A stretch of DNA of 64,000 bases from Novosphingobium sp. GTDB lineage: Bacteria; Pseudomonadota; Alphaproteobacteria; Sphingomonadales; Sphingomonadaceae. Shown one piece after another: positions 31,767 to 40,771 of this stretch. The position numbers were made by a program, and so were the translations under genes. The stretch spans positions 62,001 through 126,000 of the forward strand of contig JACKKX010000001.1 of NCBI GenBank assembly GCA_024236215.1, in the 5' to 3' direction. Position 1 is the first letter of the stretch, and the number at the start of each line of letters is the position of its first letter. A model generated the notes under the pieces. The model was not told the origin of the DNA. It was given only the letters and a program-made list of their open reading frames with translations, and made no database searches.

Positions 31767-33154
31767 GCGCAGCGGCCGTAGTAGAGGCCGGATCGTTCCG
31801 TGATCCGGGCGGGCGGGTATTCAACGCGGGCGAGAAAATCCTTCGCACCGTGACCGATTCCGCCGTGGACAGCTTTACCTCGGCCAGCCAGTCGGGCGTG
31901 CTGCGCCGCCTGGCCGATGCCGGAAAGCTGGTCGACTTCGCCGATGTGACCGACCAGGCCCCAGCGCTTGGCCTTGCCGATGCCCGCGTGGTGCTTTCGC
32001 ACCCGCGCATTCCGTTCATTTCCTATCCCTACGAGTGGAGCTTCAGCCTGCACAAGGCGGCGGCGCTGGCCCATCTCGATATGCAGCTTTCGTTGCTCAA
32101 GGACGATTTCGCGCTGAGCGATGCCACGGCCTACAACGTCCAGTTCGAGGGCGTGAAGCCGGTGTTTATCGACCACCTCTCGATCCGCCCCTATCAGGAT
32201 GGCGAGATCTGGGCCGGGCACCGCCAGTTCTGCATGCAGTTTCTCAACCCGCTGCTGATGTGGGCGGTGCTCGATCTTCAGCCGAGCCACTGGTTCCGCG
32301 GTTCCCTGGAAGGGATCGCGCCCGAAGACCTGGCCAAGCTGATTCCGCTGCGCAAGCGGCTCAACCTCACGATCCTGACCCATGTCATCGCCCAGGCGGC
32401 GATGCAGCGGCGCTCGGTGAAAACCACAACCGGCTCGGCGGCTTATCGCACCGCGCGGCTGCCGCGCAGCGGTTTCGAGGGCATGCTTCACGGGCTGCGC
32501 TCGACCATCGCCAAGCTCGAGGTGCCCTCGCACCGGACAGTGTGGGGCGACTATGCCGGGAACACCAGCTATTCGACCCCCGAGATGCAGGCCAAGCACG
32601 CCTTCGTCAAAGAGATGGTCGCTGCGGTGAAGCCCGCCTTGCTATACGATATCGGCTGCAACAGCGGCGACTATTCGATCTCGGCGCTCGAAGCGGGTGC
32701 CCGTTCGGTGGTGGGCTTCGATTTCGATCAGGGCGCGCTCGAAGTGGCCTATCGCCGTGCTGCCGAAGGAAACCTTCCGTTTCTGCCGCTGTGGCTTGAT
32801 GCCGCCAATCCCAGTCCGGCGCAGGGTTGGGGACAGGCCGAACGCAAGGGTTTTGCCGGTCGTGCCGAACCCGATGCACTGCTGGCGCTGGCCTTCATTC
32901 ACCACATCGCGATCGGTCGGAATGTGCCGCTCGACATGGCGACCGACTGGATCGTCTCGCAGGCTCCGACCGGGATTATCGAGTTTCCGCACAAGTCCGA
33001 TCCGATGGTCCAGGCGCTGCTCGCCCAGCGCGACGACATCTTCCCTGGCTACGACAAGGACGTCTTCGCCCGTCTGCTGGGAGAGCGCGCCCGGATCGTG
33101 AAGCAGGTCGACGTCCTGCCGACCCGCACCCTGTTCTGGTATGGTCGCAGCTGA
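31763..33154 (+). CDS. SAM-dependent methyltransferase, NoeA-like
   Basis: 463 residues. The N-terminal half (1-280) carries AALAHLDMQL and a conserved-looking AYNVQFEGVKPVFIDHLSIR region. The class I SAM-binding motif is LLYDIGCNSGDYS (about residue 294), followed by GFDFDQGALE. The architecture resembles rhizobial NoeA-type methyltransferases, known from modification of nodulation factors. No Nod genes are present, so a cell-surface glycan or lipid acceptor is a better guess. It starts at GTG 31763, overlapping the small membrane protein gene. Confidence 0.78.
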   Translation: MSAAAVVEAGSFRDPGGRVFNAGEKILRTVTDSAVDSFTSASQSGVLRRLADAGKLVDFADVTDQAPALGLADARVVLSHPRIPFISYPYEWSFSLHKAAALAHLDMQLSLLKDDFALSDATAYNVQFEGVKPVFIDHLSIRPYQDGEIWAGHRQFCMQFLNPLLMWAVLDLQPSHWFRGSLEGIAPEDLAKLIPLRKRLNLTILTHVIAQAAMQRRSVKTTTGSAAYRTARLPRSGFEGMLHGLRSTIAKLEVPSHRTVWGDYAGNTSYSTPEMQAKHAFVKEMVAAVKPALLYDIGCNSGDYSISALEAGARSVVGFDFDQGALEVAYRRAAEGNLPFLPLWLDAANPSPAQGWGQAERKGFAGRAEPDALLALAFIHHIAIGRNVPLDMATDWIVSQAPTGIIEFPHKSDPMVQALLAQRDDIFPGYDKDVFARLLGERARIVKQVDVLPTRTLFWYGRS

Positions 33155-33219
33155 GGCCGCGCTCGTCTTTAGGAATTCCTCAAAGTTTCCACGTTATTCA
33201 CCAAACGAATAAGCCATCG

Positions 33220-33245
33220 GGAAGCCATGCCACGGCATGGTTTCC
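33220..33245 (+). other. Long hairpin upstream of cpaF
   Basis: Left arm 33220-33231 (GGAAGCCATGCC) pairs with right arm 33234-33245 (GGCATGGTTTCC), 12 pairs with one G-T wobble around a two-base centre. It lies 25 bases before the cpaF start and 66 bases after the methyltransferase stop. No T-run follows. It could be a terminator, a translation-control element of cpaF, or a protein-binding dyad. Confidence 0.5.
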
Positions 33246-33270
33246 GGCCAAAAACCGAGGTTTGAAGACA

Positions 33271-34791
33271 ATGAGCGCATTCGGTCGACGCAACGGAATG
33301 GGCGGCATGGGCCAGGGAGCCAGGCCGCAGTTCGGCGTGGCGCGTCCGATGAAGGGCGGGGTCGACGCGGGCAAGGGCCAGGCTCAGGTTCCGATCGGTG
33401 GAGAGCAGTTCCCGCCGCTGCCCGGCGAAGATGTCGGCGCATCGCTCGACAATACCAAGGCCGACGCGATGACCCGTCTGCAGGACCGGGTCAACGGCGT
33501 TGCCGACGCCGGCTACGAGGCTCAGGGCTTCGAAGCATCGGTCCACAAGATCAAGGAACAGGTGCTTCCGCGCCTGCTCGAACGCGTCGATCCCGAAGCG
33601 GCGGCAACGCTGACCAAGGACGAGCTTTCCGAAGAATTCCGCCCGATCATCATGGAAGTGCTGGCCGAGCTCAAGGTCACGCTCAACCGGCGCGAGCAGT
33701 TCGCGCTGGAAAAAGTGCTGATCGACGAGCTGCTCGGCTTCGGCCCGCTCGAAGAACTTCTCAACGATCCCGACGTCTCGGATATCATGGTCAATGGGCC
33801 GGACCAGACCTACATCGAAAAGAAGGGCAAGCTGCAGATCGCGCCGATCCGCTTCCGCGATGAAGGCCACCTGTTCCAGATCGCCCAGCGGATCGTCAAC
33901 CAGGTCGGCCGCCGCGTTGACCAGACCACCCCGCTGTGCGACGCGCGCCTCAAGGACGGCAGCCGCGTCAACGTGATCGTTCCGCCGCTGTCGCTGCGCG
34001 GCACCGCGATCTCGATTCGTAAGTTTTCCGAGAAGCCGATCACCATCGACATGCTGCGGGATTTCGGCTCGATGTCCGACAAGATGGCCACTGCGCTGAA
34101 AATCGCGGGTGCCTGCCGGATGAACGTGGTGATCTCGGGCGGTACCGGCTCGGGCAAGACCACCATGCTCAACGCCCTGTCGAAGATGATCGACCCGGGC
34201 GAGCGCGTGCTGACCATCGAAGACGCCGCGGAACTGCGCTTGCAGCAGCCGCACTGGCTGCCGCTCGAAACCCGCCCCCCTAACCTCGAAGGCCAGGGCG
34301 CGATCACCATCGGCGACCTTGTGAAGAACGCCCTGCGTATGCGCCCCGACCGGATCATCCTGGGCGAAATTCGCGGCGCGGAGTGCTTTGACCTGCTCGC
34401 TGCGATGAACACCGGCCACGATGGCTCGATGTGCACGCTCCACGCCAACAGCCCGCGCGAGTGCCTGGGCCGTATGGAAAACATGATCCTGATGGGCGAC
34501 ATCAAGATCCCCAAGGAAGCGATTTCGCGCCAGATTGCCGAATCGGTCGATATCATCGTTCAGGTCAAGCGTCTTCGCGACGGTTCGCGCCGCACCACCA
34601 ACATCACCGAGGTGATCGGGATGGAAGGTGACGTGATCGTCACCCAGGAGCTGTTCAAGTTCGAATATCTCGATGAAAGCGACGACGGCAAGATCATCGG
34701 CGAATTCCGTGCCTCGGGGCTGCGGCCTTATACGCTTGAAAAAGCAAGGCAATTCGGGTTCGACCAGGCCTACCTCGAAGCCTGCCTCTGA
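33271..34791 (+). CDS. cpaF: CpaF-type secretion ATPase (Tad/type IVc pilus motor family)
   Basis: 506 residues, hexameric ATPase that powers Tad pilus assembly in the cytoplasm. The N-terminus is Gly-rich and variable, followed by a helical domain (about 70-150). The ATPase core has Walker A GGTGSGKTT (about 290-298), the Asp-box TIEDAAELRLQ, LGEIRGAE (Walker B) and TGHDGSMCTLHAN (His box). All catalytic motifs are intact. No other cpa/tad gene is adjacent, so it is an orphan in this window. ATG 33271 is the likely start. Confidence 0.93.
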   Translation: MSAFGRRNGMGGMGQGARPQFGVARPMKGGVDAGKGQAQVPIGGEQFPPLPGEDVGASLDNTKADAMTRLQDRVNGVADAGYEAQGFEASVHKIKEQVLPRLLERVDPEAAATLTKDELSEEFRPIIMEVLAELKVTLNRREQFALEKVLIDELLGFGPLEELLNDPDVSDIMVNGPDQTYIEKKGKLQIAPIRFRDEGHLFQIAQRIVNQVGRRVDQTTPLCDARLKDGSRVNVIVPPLSLRGTAISIRKFSEKPITIDMLRDFGSMSDKMATALKIAGACRMNVVISGGTGSGKTTMLNALSKMIDPGERVLTIEDAAELRLQQPHWLPLETRPPNLEGQGAITIGDLVKNALRMRPDRIILGEIRGAECFDLLAAMNTGHDGSMCTLHANSPRECLGRMENMILMGDIKIPKEAISRQIAESVDIIVQVKRLRDGSRRTTNITEVIGMEGDVIVTQELFKFEYLDESDDGKIIGEFRASGLRPYTLEKARQFGFDQAYLEACL

Positions 34792-34820
34792 TCGCAGACG
34801 CCTCGGCAACTTGACAGGGG

Positions 34821-34843
34821 CCGGCAGGATCGCATCCTGCCGG
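34821..34843 (+). terminator. Hairpin after cpaF
   Basis: A perfect ten-pair stem, CCGGCAGGAT (34821-34830) with ATCCTGCCGG (34834-34843), around a CGC loop, 30 bases after the cpaF stop. Only a short T-rich stretch follows (TTGCCATTT). Likely the transcript end of cpaF before the S9 peptidase gene. Confidence 0.6.
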
Positions 34844-34868
34844 GCCTTGCCATTTCCGGGAATCGCGG

Positions 34869-36875
34869 ATGAGACTGTTTGTAACGGCCACGGCCGCGCT
34901 TCTGCTGGGCAATGCCCCGCCCCAACCCTTTACGATCGGTGATGTCGACCAGCTGGCGGACATTTCCGAGCCTGTGTTCCTCGGTGACGGCAGCGCCGTG
35001 GTCTACGTCCTCACCACCCGCAACCTGACGATCGACGCCAAGGTTTCCGACCTTTGGCTGGCGCCTTGGGGCCATGGCGAACCGCGTCCGCTGACCCGTA
35101 CCGCCACGATCAGCGAATGGCAGCCCACGCCCTCGCCCGATGGCAGACGGGTCTTCTTTCTCAGCGATGCGGCCGAGGACGAGACCGTGCAGTTATGGTC
35201 GATCGCGCTGCGCGGCGGCAAGGCCCGCCAGGAAAGCCGCGTGCCCGGCGGGATCAGCGATTATGCGCTCTCCCCCGATGGCACCCGCGCCGCGCTGATC
35301 GCCGAAGTGGGCGGAACGCAGCCACCTGCCGAGGGCCTGCGCAGCCAGCCGCCGCTGGTCATCGACAGGCTGGGTTTCAAGGAGGATGGGCGCGGACTGA
35401 TCGACGGCCGGGTTGCCCAGCTGATGCTGCTTGATCTGGTAAGCGGGAAGGCGGCGCAGCTCACCCACGGCACCACCGATACCTACACTCCGTCCTGGTC
35501 ACCCGACGGCACTCGCATCGCCTATGTAGGCTACCGCGACGAAGCCGCCGACCGGGCGCGCAATTCGGACATATTCCTGATCGAGCCGCGCGCCGGAGCC
35601 CAGCCGCGCGCAATCAGCGCCTCTCCCAATGCCGACAACGATCCCTCGGGCACCCCGATGCGCCCGGCCTGGTCGCCCGACGGACAACAACTTGCCTGGG
35701 TGACGATGGGCGAGACCCGGTGGATCTACTACGCCCCGCATCAGCTCAGCGTGGCCGATCTCGGCGACGGAACGGTGCGCGAGATCGGACGGATCGACCG
35801 CTTCACCTATTACCCACGCTGGAGCGAGGACGGGCGCGGCATCCTCGCCCTGGTCGAGCAGGATCGCGATACCTGGCTGGCGCGGTTCGATGCCGAAACC
35901 GGCAGTGTTTCCTACAAGACAGATGGTGCCGCATTCGTGAGTGCGTTTGCGCTTGGACCCGACGGAAAGCTGGCGGCTCTCGAAGCTGACAACAACCACC
36001 CCGCCAGACTTTTCGCGCTGGACGGGAATTCGCGTCTGCTGGCCGATCCCAACCCCTGGCTGGAGGACAAGGCCCTGGCCGACACGCGCGATATTTCCTT
36101 TCCCTCATCGGACGGCACGGAAATTCACGGCCTACTGGTCACGCCGCGCGCCGGAAACGTGCCCGAAGGTACAAGGCCGCCCCTGCTGGTGCGGGTCCAC
36201 GGCGGCCCGGTCTATCAGTACAGCCATGAATTCATGGAGGACTGGCAGGTGTTCGCCGCGCACGGCTATGCCGTGCTGGCGGTCAACCCGCGCGGTTCCT
36301 CGGGCCGGGGATTCGACTTTTCACGCGCGATCTATGCCGATTGGGGCAACAAGGACGTTGCCGATGTTCGCGCCGGGATTGACTGGGTGCTGGCACAGGG
36401 TCTGGCCGATCCGCACCGGATCGGGGTGGGCGGCTGGAGCTATGGCGGGTTCCTGACCAACTATCTGATCGCCAGCGAACCCCGGATCGGCGCGGCGGTC
36501 AGCGGCGCAGGAGCATCGAATATGCTAGGCCTGTGGGGCGTCGACCAATATCTGCGCGAATACGAGCAGGAACTGGGCGCGCCCTGGGACAAACCTGAAA
36601 CCTACGCCCGGCTGAGCTATCCCTTCCTCCAGGCCAGCCGGATCACCGCCCCGACCCTGTTCCTGTGCGCGGGCGACGATCTCAACGTGCCCTGTGCCGG
36701 GTCGGAGCAGATGTATGCCGCCTTGCGCAGTCGCGGCGTTCCCACCCGGCTGGTGGTCTATCCGGGCGAAAATCACGGGCTGACCGCCCCCAGCCACCTG
36801 CGTGACCGGATCGAGCGCTCGCTCGACTGGTACGATCGCCACCTGACAGGGGCTAGCTCGCCAGCCAGCCCCTGA
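34869..36875 (+). CDS. S9 family peptidase, second copy
   Basis: 668 residues. A short hydrophobic N-terminus (MRLFVTATAALLLGNA) looks like a signal peptide. The beta-propeller repeats (SPDGRRVFFLS, SPDGTRAALIA, SPDGTRIAYVG) fill the first half. The hydrolase domain carries the nucleophile S524 in GGWSYGGF, an Asp-containing CAGDDLNVP and ENHGL with the catalytic histidine. It is only distantly similar to the S9 peptidase at 15446. Its stop lies inside the convergent small membrane protein gene. Confidence 0.93.
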   Translation: MRLFVTATAALLLGNAPPQPFTIGDVDQLADISEPVFLGDGSAVVYVLTTRNLTIDAKVSDLWLAPWGHGEPRPLTRTATISEWQPTPSPDGRRVFFLSDAAEDETVQLWSIALRGGKARQESRVPGGISDYALSPDGTRAALIAEVGGTQPPAEGLRSQPPLVIDRLGFKEDGRGLIDGRVAQLMLLDLVSGKAAQLTHGTTDTYTPSWSPDGTRIAYVGYRDEAADRARNSDIFLIEPRAGAQPRAISASPNADNDPSGTPMRPAWSPDGQQLAWVTMGETRWIYYAPHQLSVADLGDGTVREIGRIDRFTYYPRWSEDGRGILALVEQDRDTWLARFDAETGSVSYKTDGAAFVSAFALGPDGKLAALEADNNHPARLFALDGNSRLLADPNPWLEDKALADTRDISFPSSDGTEIHGLLVTPRAGNVPEGTRPPLLVRVHGGPVYQYSHEFMEDWQVFAAHGYAVLAVNPRGSSGRGFDFSRAIYADWGNKDVADVRAGIDWVLAQGLADPHRIGVGGWSYGGFLTNYLIASEPRIGAAVSGAGASNMLGLWGVDQYLREYEQELGAPWDKPETYARLSYPFLQASRITAPTLFLCAGDDLNVPCAGSEQMYAALRSRGVPTRLVVYPGENHGLTAPSHLRDRIERSLDWYDRHLTGASSPASP

Positions 36876-37092
36876 AGGCGCCGACCAGCAGAAGCAGCGC
36901 GGCAAAGGCAGACCAGAAGGCCACGTCGCGCCAGGGCATCCAGCCCACCGCATCGGGATCGCTGCGCCGCATTCGCCGCCGGTCGCCGCGCCAGGCAAGC
37001 AGTGCAAGCCCCAGCGCTGTCAGTCCCGGCAGCAGGAACCACTGCACCCAGTCCTGATCGAACCAGTCCGCCAAGGGGCCTTGTGGAAGCAT
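36853..37092 (-). CDS. Small two-helix membrane protein
   Basis: 79 residues with two hydrophobic segments (WFLLPGLTALGLALLAW and VAFWSAFAALLLLVGAF) linked by a basic loop (RGDRRRMRRSD). No family is recognised. It overlaps the convergent S9 peptidase end by 23 bases and is divergent from the DMT exporter with 22 bases between starts. The ribosome site is weak. It is called because membrane topology and placement make sense, but a spurious frame cannot be excluded. Confidence 0.55.
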   Translation of the reverse strand: MLPQGPLADWFDQDWVQWFLLPGLTALGLALLAWRGDRRRMRRSDPDAVGWMPWRDVAFWSAFAALLLLVGAFRGWLAS

Positions 37093-37114
37093 CGCGCCGC
37101 GCTAAGGCGGAACG

Positions 37115-38020
37115 ATGCAGCCTGTCCAGCGCCCAATTTATGCCCTCGGTCTTCGGTTGCTGGCAACGATGGTGCTTTCCAGCCTGGTCGCCCTGGTCAA
37201 ATTCACCGCCGGTGCCGGGGTAGCCTTTCCCGAAATCCTGTTCTGGCGTCAGGTCCCGACAGTTTTCCTGATCTTCGGATGGCTGGCCCTGCGCGGAGAA
37301 ACCGCAAGGCTGCGCACGGCGCGCCTCCCCGATCATTTCCGCCGGGCAATGCTGGGGATGACCGGCATGTTCTTCACCTTCGGCGCACCGGTGCTGCTGC
37401 CCCTTGCCGAATCGACCACGCTGGGCTTCACCACCCCGATCTTCGCCGTGATCCTCTCGGCGCTGCTGCTCAAGGAACGGGTTGGGCCGGTGCGCTGGCT
37501 GGCCGTGGCGCTGGGCTTCGCCGGGGTGCTGATTATCGCCCAGCCCGGGCATTCGCACATCCCACCCTTCGGCGCGGCGGTGGGCCTTGGCGCGGGCTTC
37601 ATGGTAGCGCTGATCTCGATCCAGGTACGCGATCTGGCGCGGACCGAGGAATCGCTCTCGATCGTGTTCTGGTTTGCCGCGCTTTCGGCTCCGATCCTCG
37701 CGCTGGGATTGCCGTTCTATGCCAGCGCGCACAGCCCATTCCAATGGCTGCTGCTGATTGGCGGCGGAGTGCTGGGCTGCATCGGCCAGATCCTGCTCAC
37801 TGCCTCGCTGCGCTATGGCCAGGTGGCAAGCGTGATCGTGATGGATTATTCCTCGTTGGTCTGGGCGACGCTGTTTGGCTGGCTGGTGTGGGATCAATTG
37901 CCCCCCGCCGCCACCTGGCTGGGCGCCCCGGCGATTATTGCCGCCGGGGGCGTGATCGCCTGGCGCGAGCACCTCCACAACAAGGCGATCTCACCATCGG
38001 CCGCGAGCAGCGGTGAATAG
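37115..38020 (+). CDS. EamA/DMT superfamily transporter, second copy
   Basis: 301 residues with ten hydrophobic helices. Both halves show the EamA pattern, including EILFWRQ, LAESTTLGFTTPIFAVILSA and the second-half SSLVWATLFGWLVWDQLP. The substrate is unknown. ATG 37115 is preceded by AAGGCGGA. It is only moderately similar to the exporter at 28862. Confidence 0.9.
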   Translation: MQPVQRPIYALGLRLLATMVLSSLVALVKFTAGAGVAFPEILFWRQVPTVFLIFGWLALRGETARLRTARLPDHFRRAMLGMTGMFFTFGAPVLLPLAESTTLGFTTPIFAVILSALLLKERVGPVRWLAVALGFAGVLIIAQPGHSHIPPFGAAVGLGAGFMVALISIQVRDLARTEESLSIVFWFAALSAPILALGLPFYASAHSPFQWLLLIGGGVLGCIGQILLTASLRYGQVASVIVMDYSSLVWATLFGWLVWDQLPPAATWLGAPAIIAAGGVIAWREHLHNKAISPSAASSGE

Positions 38021-38080
38021 CGTCAGCTTGCGTTAACCCGCGCGGGATAGCCTTGCGGCGATCCAGACAGGAGATTCCGT

Positions 38081-38215
38081 GTGATCCGCAAACTTGTACT
38101 CGCCCTCGCCGCCGGCGGAATCGTTTTCACCGCCAGCGCCTGCAACACGGTCAAAGGGCTTGGCCGCGACATCGAATCGGTGGGCGAGGCCGGCGACAAG
38201 GCCGTTCACAAATAG
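38081..38215 (+). CDS. Entericidin-family small lipoprotein
   Basis: 44 residues. The start is GTG at 38081 with CAGGAGA about six bases upstream. A lipoprotein signal with lipobox TASAC puts the lipidated cysteine at residue 21. The rest (NTVKGLGRDIESVGEAGDKA) is the standard entericidin A/B core. Entericidins are small outer-membrane lipoproteins; in Escherichia coli A and B act as an antidote/toxin pair. Only one copy is seen here. Its stop is three bases from the end of the convergent ABA4-like gene. Confidence 0.85.
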   Translation: MIRKLVLALAAGGIVFTASACNTVKGLGRDIESVGEAGDKAVHK

Positions 38216-38218
38216 GGT

Positions 38219-38671
38219 TCAGCCCCGTCCAAGGCGCCGCGCCGCCGGTTCGCGCACCAGCAGCCAGAAGAACAGCCCGATCGGCCCGGCAAGGAAGGTC
38301 GTGGCCAGAAAGGGCAATTGCCAGATCCGGCCAAAACCCTTGGCGTCGGCATCGCGCGCAATCCACAGCCCGGTGAACAGGTCGAAAGCGAGGTAGTGGG
38401 TCCAGCCAATCACCACCCCGCCATCCGACAGGAAGATCGCCCGCACCGCCGCGATCGAGGAAAAGCCCGGCTCGCCCGCGCCCGGCTGGGCTACGGGATC
38501 GACGGTGCCCCTCATCACCAACGCAAAACACACCGTATAGATCAGGCAAAGCAGAGCGACCCCAAGGTAGAGGATGATGCTATGGGTCAGCGGCTTGCGT
38601 GGAAACAGCGCCAACAGCAGCCAGCCGCCCATGGCGAGGATGTTGGTCAGCGAGAACAGCATTTGCCACAT
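38219..38671 (-). CDS. ABA4-like membrane protein (DUF4281)
   Basis: 150 residues with four transmembrane helices. The segment GWTHYLAFDLFTGLWIARDA followed by LATTFLAGPIGLFF matches the ABA4 family, named after the plant protein needed for neoxanthin synthesis. Bacterial members are mostly uncharacterised; a carotenoid link is only suggested by the family. Start ATG 38671 (MWQMLFSL) is chosen because AAGGGA lies ten bases upstream. It is four bases after the CcdC-like gene and is the last gene of the gcv-headed series. Confidence 0.82.
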   Translation of the reverse strand: MWQMLFSLTNILAMGGWLLLALFPRKPLTHSIILYLGVALLCLIYTVCFALVMRGTVDPVAQPGAGEPGFSSIAAVRAIFLSDGGVVIGWTHYLAFDLFTGLWIARDADAKGFGRIWQLPFLATTFLAGPIGLFFWLLVREPAARRLGRG

Positions 38672-38675
38672 GGCT

Positions 38676-39185
38676 TCAATTCCCTTCCCTGACGGCACCC
38701 ATCCGCCGCGCGCGCAGCCACAGTTCGATCCGCATCGCCACGATCATCCCCAGCGCGAAGCCCAGCAGCGCATCGGTGAACAGCAGCGCTTGTGGAGCCA
38801 GTGCCGGTGCTCCCGCCGCCCCGCCCCGCGCGGCGGGCGCGAAGATGCGCTTGGCCCCCACCACCAGGATAATCACCACCAGCGCGGCGGGCGAGGTGCG
38901 GATCATCAATTGCCCTTGCCCGTCATGCTCAAGGTGCATCAACTTGCCGCGCTGCCAGCCCAGCGCCGCCCCGATCAGGACACCCGTAGCGAAAGCGAGC
39001 CATCCCGCAGCCGAGGGCGGCATGGCAATGAGCACAAAGCCAACCAGCACCAGATAGAGCGCCGGGGCGATCCACAGCCGGCCCGGCTTGAACGGCCGCG
39101 CGCGCTTTACGTTGCGCCAGCGCAGCGCCATGACCAGCGTCAGCACCGCGAAGGGTAGGATTGTGGTCAGCCAGTCCTTGCTCAT
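38676..39185 (-). CDS. DUF1453/CcdC-like membrane protein
   Basis: 169 residues with four to five hydrophobic helices (WLTTILPFAVLTLVMALRW, LYLVLVGFVLIAM, LAFATGVLIGAALGWQRGK). The segment GWQRGKLMHLEHDGQGQLMIRTSP resembles the CcdC/DUF1453 family. CcdC proteins were linked by name to cytochrome c maturation in Bacillus, without clear function. Its ATG overlaps the gcvPB stop as ATGA, so it is translationally coupled to the glycine-cleavage genes. Confidence 0.75.
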   Translation of the reverse strand: MSKDWLTTILPFAVLTLVMALRWRNVKRARPFKPGRLWIAPALYLVLVGFVLIAMPPSAAGWLAFATGVLIGAALGWQRGKLMHLEHDGQGQLMIRTSPAALVVIILVVGAKRIFAPAARGGAAGAPALAPQALLFTDALLGFALGMIVAMRIELWLRARRMGAVREGN

Positions 39186-40771
39186 CCCGCCCCCTTGGGT
39201 TTGACCTGGTCTGCCGCGCGGTCGCCCTGCCAGGCGAGCACAGGCTTGCGCGCGGCCTGGGTTTCGTCAAGCCGCCGCCGCGGCGCGAAGTGCGGCGCGC
39301 CTTTCAGCGCCGGATCGCCCTGCCGCGCCCGCCGCGCCACGCTGCGCAGCGAGCCGATGAAACGATCCAGCCCGGCCTTGCTTTCGGTCTCGGTCGGCTC
39401 GACCAGCATCGCGCCGTGGACCACCAGCGGGAAATAGACCGTCATCGGATGAAAGCCTTCGTCGATCAGACCCTTGGCCACGTCGAGCGTGGTGAACCCT
39501 TCGGCCAGGCCCGCATCGCTGAACAGCGCCTCGTGCATGCACGGCCCCGAGGCGGCGAAAGGCGCATCGAGATCGTTCTCCAGGCTGCGCAGCACATAAT
39601 TGGCGTTGAGAACAGCATCTTCTGCCACCCGCGCCAGGCCATCGGCCCCGTGGCTGAGGATATAGGCCAGTGCGCGCGTGAACATCCCCATCTGGCCGTG
39701 AAACGCGGCCATTCGCCCGAAACTGGCGGGTGCCTCGTGCGCGCCGTCCTCTTCCTCGACCAGCCGCATCGTGCCATCGCCCTGGCGCTGGACGAACGGC
39801 AGCGGGGCATAGGGCGCCAGCGCCGCTGACAACACCACCGGTCCCGAACCCGGCCCTCCCCCGCCATGCGGGGTGGAAAAGGTCTTGTGGAGATTGATGT
39901 GCATCGCATCGATGCCGAGATCGCCGGGGCGCACCTTGCCGACGATGGCGTTGAAATTGGCCCCGTCGCAATAGACATAGCCGCCAGCGGCGTGGACCGC
40001 GTCGGCAATCCGCTTCATGTCCCGCTCGAACAGCCCGCAGGTGTTGGGATTGGTAATCATCACCCCGGCAACGTCCGGCCCCAGCCGGGCCTCAAGCGCG
40101 GCCAGATCGACCCGGCCCTCGGCGGTCGCCGGAATGTTCTCGATCGCAAACCCGGCAAAGGCGGCGGTGGCGGGATTGGTCCCGTGGGCGCTTTCCGGCA
40201 CCAGCAGCACCTTGCGCGTCTCGCCCCGCGCTTCGAGCGCGGCCTTGATGCACAGCACCCCGCACAGCTCGCCGTGGGCACCGGCCTTGGGGCTCATCGC
40301 CACGCCCGCCATGCCGGTCAGCGCGGTCAGCCAGTCCGCCAGTTCGGCAATCACGCCCAGCGCGCCCTGGACGCTCTGCTGAGGGGCGAGCGGATGAACA
40401 TCGGCAAAACCCGCCATCCGCGCGACCTTTTCGTTGAGGCGGGGATTGTGCTTCATCGTGCACGAACCGAGCGGGAACGGGCCAAGGTCGATCGCGTAGT
40501 TCTGGCGCGACAGACGTGTGTAATGCCGCACCGCCTCGGGTTCGCTCAGTCCCGGCAGCGCTGGCGCTTCTGCCCGCAGGAAGCGCGCCAGCGACGGCAT
40601 GACGTCAGTTTCGGGTGCCTCGATATCGACCCCGCAGGTTCCGGGCCGCCCAAGCTCGAAGATCAGCGGCTCCTCCAACATCAACGCCTTGTCGCCGCTG
40701 GCGGTTGCGGACGGTGCGGCATCGGCACTGCCCATTTCGGGACGCCAGCCGGATTGGTTCGGCGCGTTCAT
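39182..40771 (-). CDS. gcvPB: Glycine dehydrogenase (decarboxylating) subunit 2
   Basis: 529 residues. With GcvPA it forms the PLP-dependent P-protein of the glycine cleavage system, decarboxylating glycine and loading aminomethyl onto GcvH. The PLP lysine is K296 in HINLHKTFS, followed by the Gly-rich [22 protein letters not shown] near residue 101 is conserved. Its start overlaps the gcvPA stop (ATGA). The split P-protein is one of two known forms. Confidence 0.97.
   Translation of the reverse strand: MNAPNQSGWRPEMGSADAAPSATASGDKALMLEEPLIFELGRPGTCGVDIEAPETDVMPSLARFLRAEAPALPGLSEPEAVRHYTRLSRQNYAIDLGPFPLGSCTMKHNPRLNEKVARMAGFADVHPLAPQQSVQGALGVIAELADWLTALTGMAGVAMSPKAGAHGELCGVLCIKAALEARGETRKVLLVPESAHGTNPATAAFAGFAIENIPATAEGRVDLAALEARLGPDVAGVMITNPNTCGLFERDMKRIADAVHAAGGYVYCDGANFNAIVGKVRPGDLGIDAMHINLHKTFSTPHGGGGPGSGPVVLSAALAPYAPLPFVQRQGDGTMRLVEEEDGAHEAPASFGRMAAFHGQMGMFTRALAYILSHGADGLARVAEDAVLNANYVLRSLENDLDAPFAASGPCMHEALFSDAGLAEGFTTLDVAKGLIDEGFHPMTVYFPLVVHGAMLVEPTETESKAGLDRFIGSLRSVARRARQGDPALKGAPHFAPRRRLDETQAARKPVLAWQGDRAADQVKPKGAG

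Noticed and set aside
24625-33154. Possibility that the envelope locus is a mobile island
   Set aside because: No integrase, transposase, tRNA or direct repeats at its ends, and no clear composition change.
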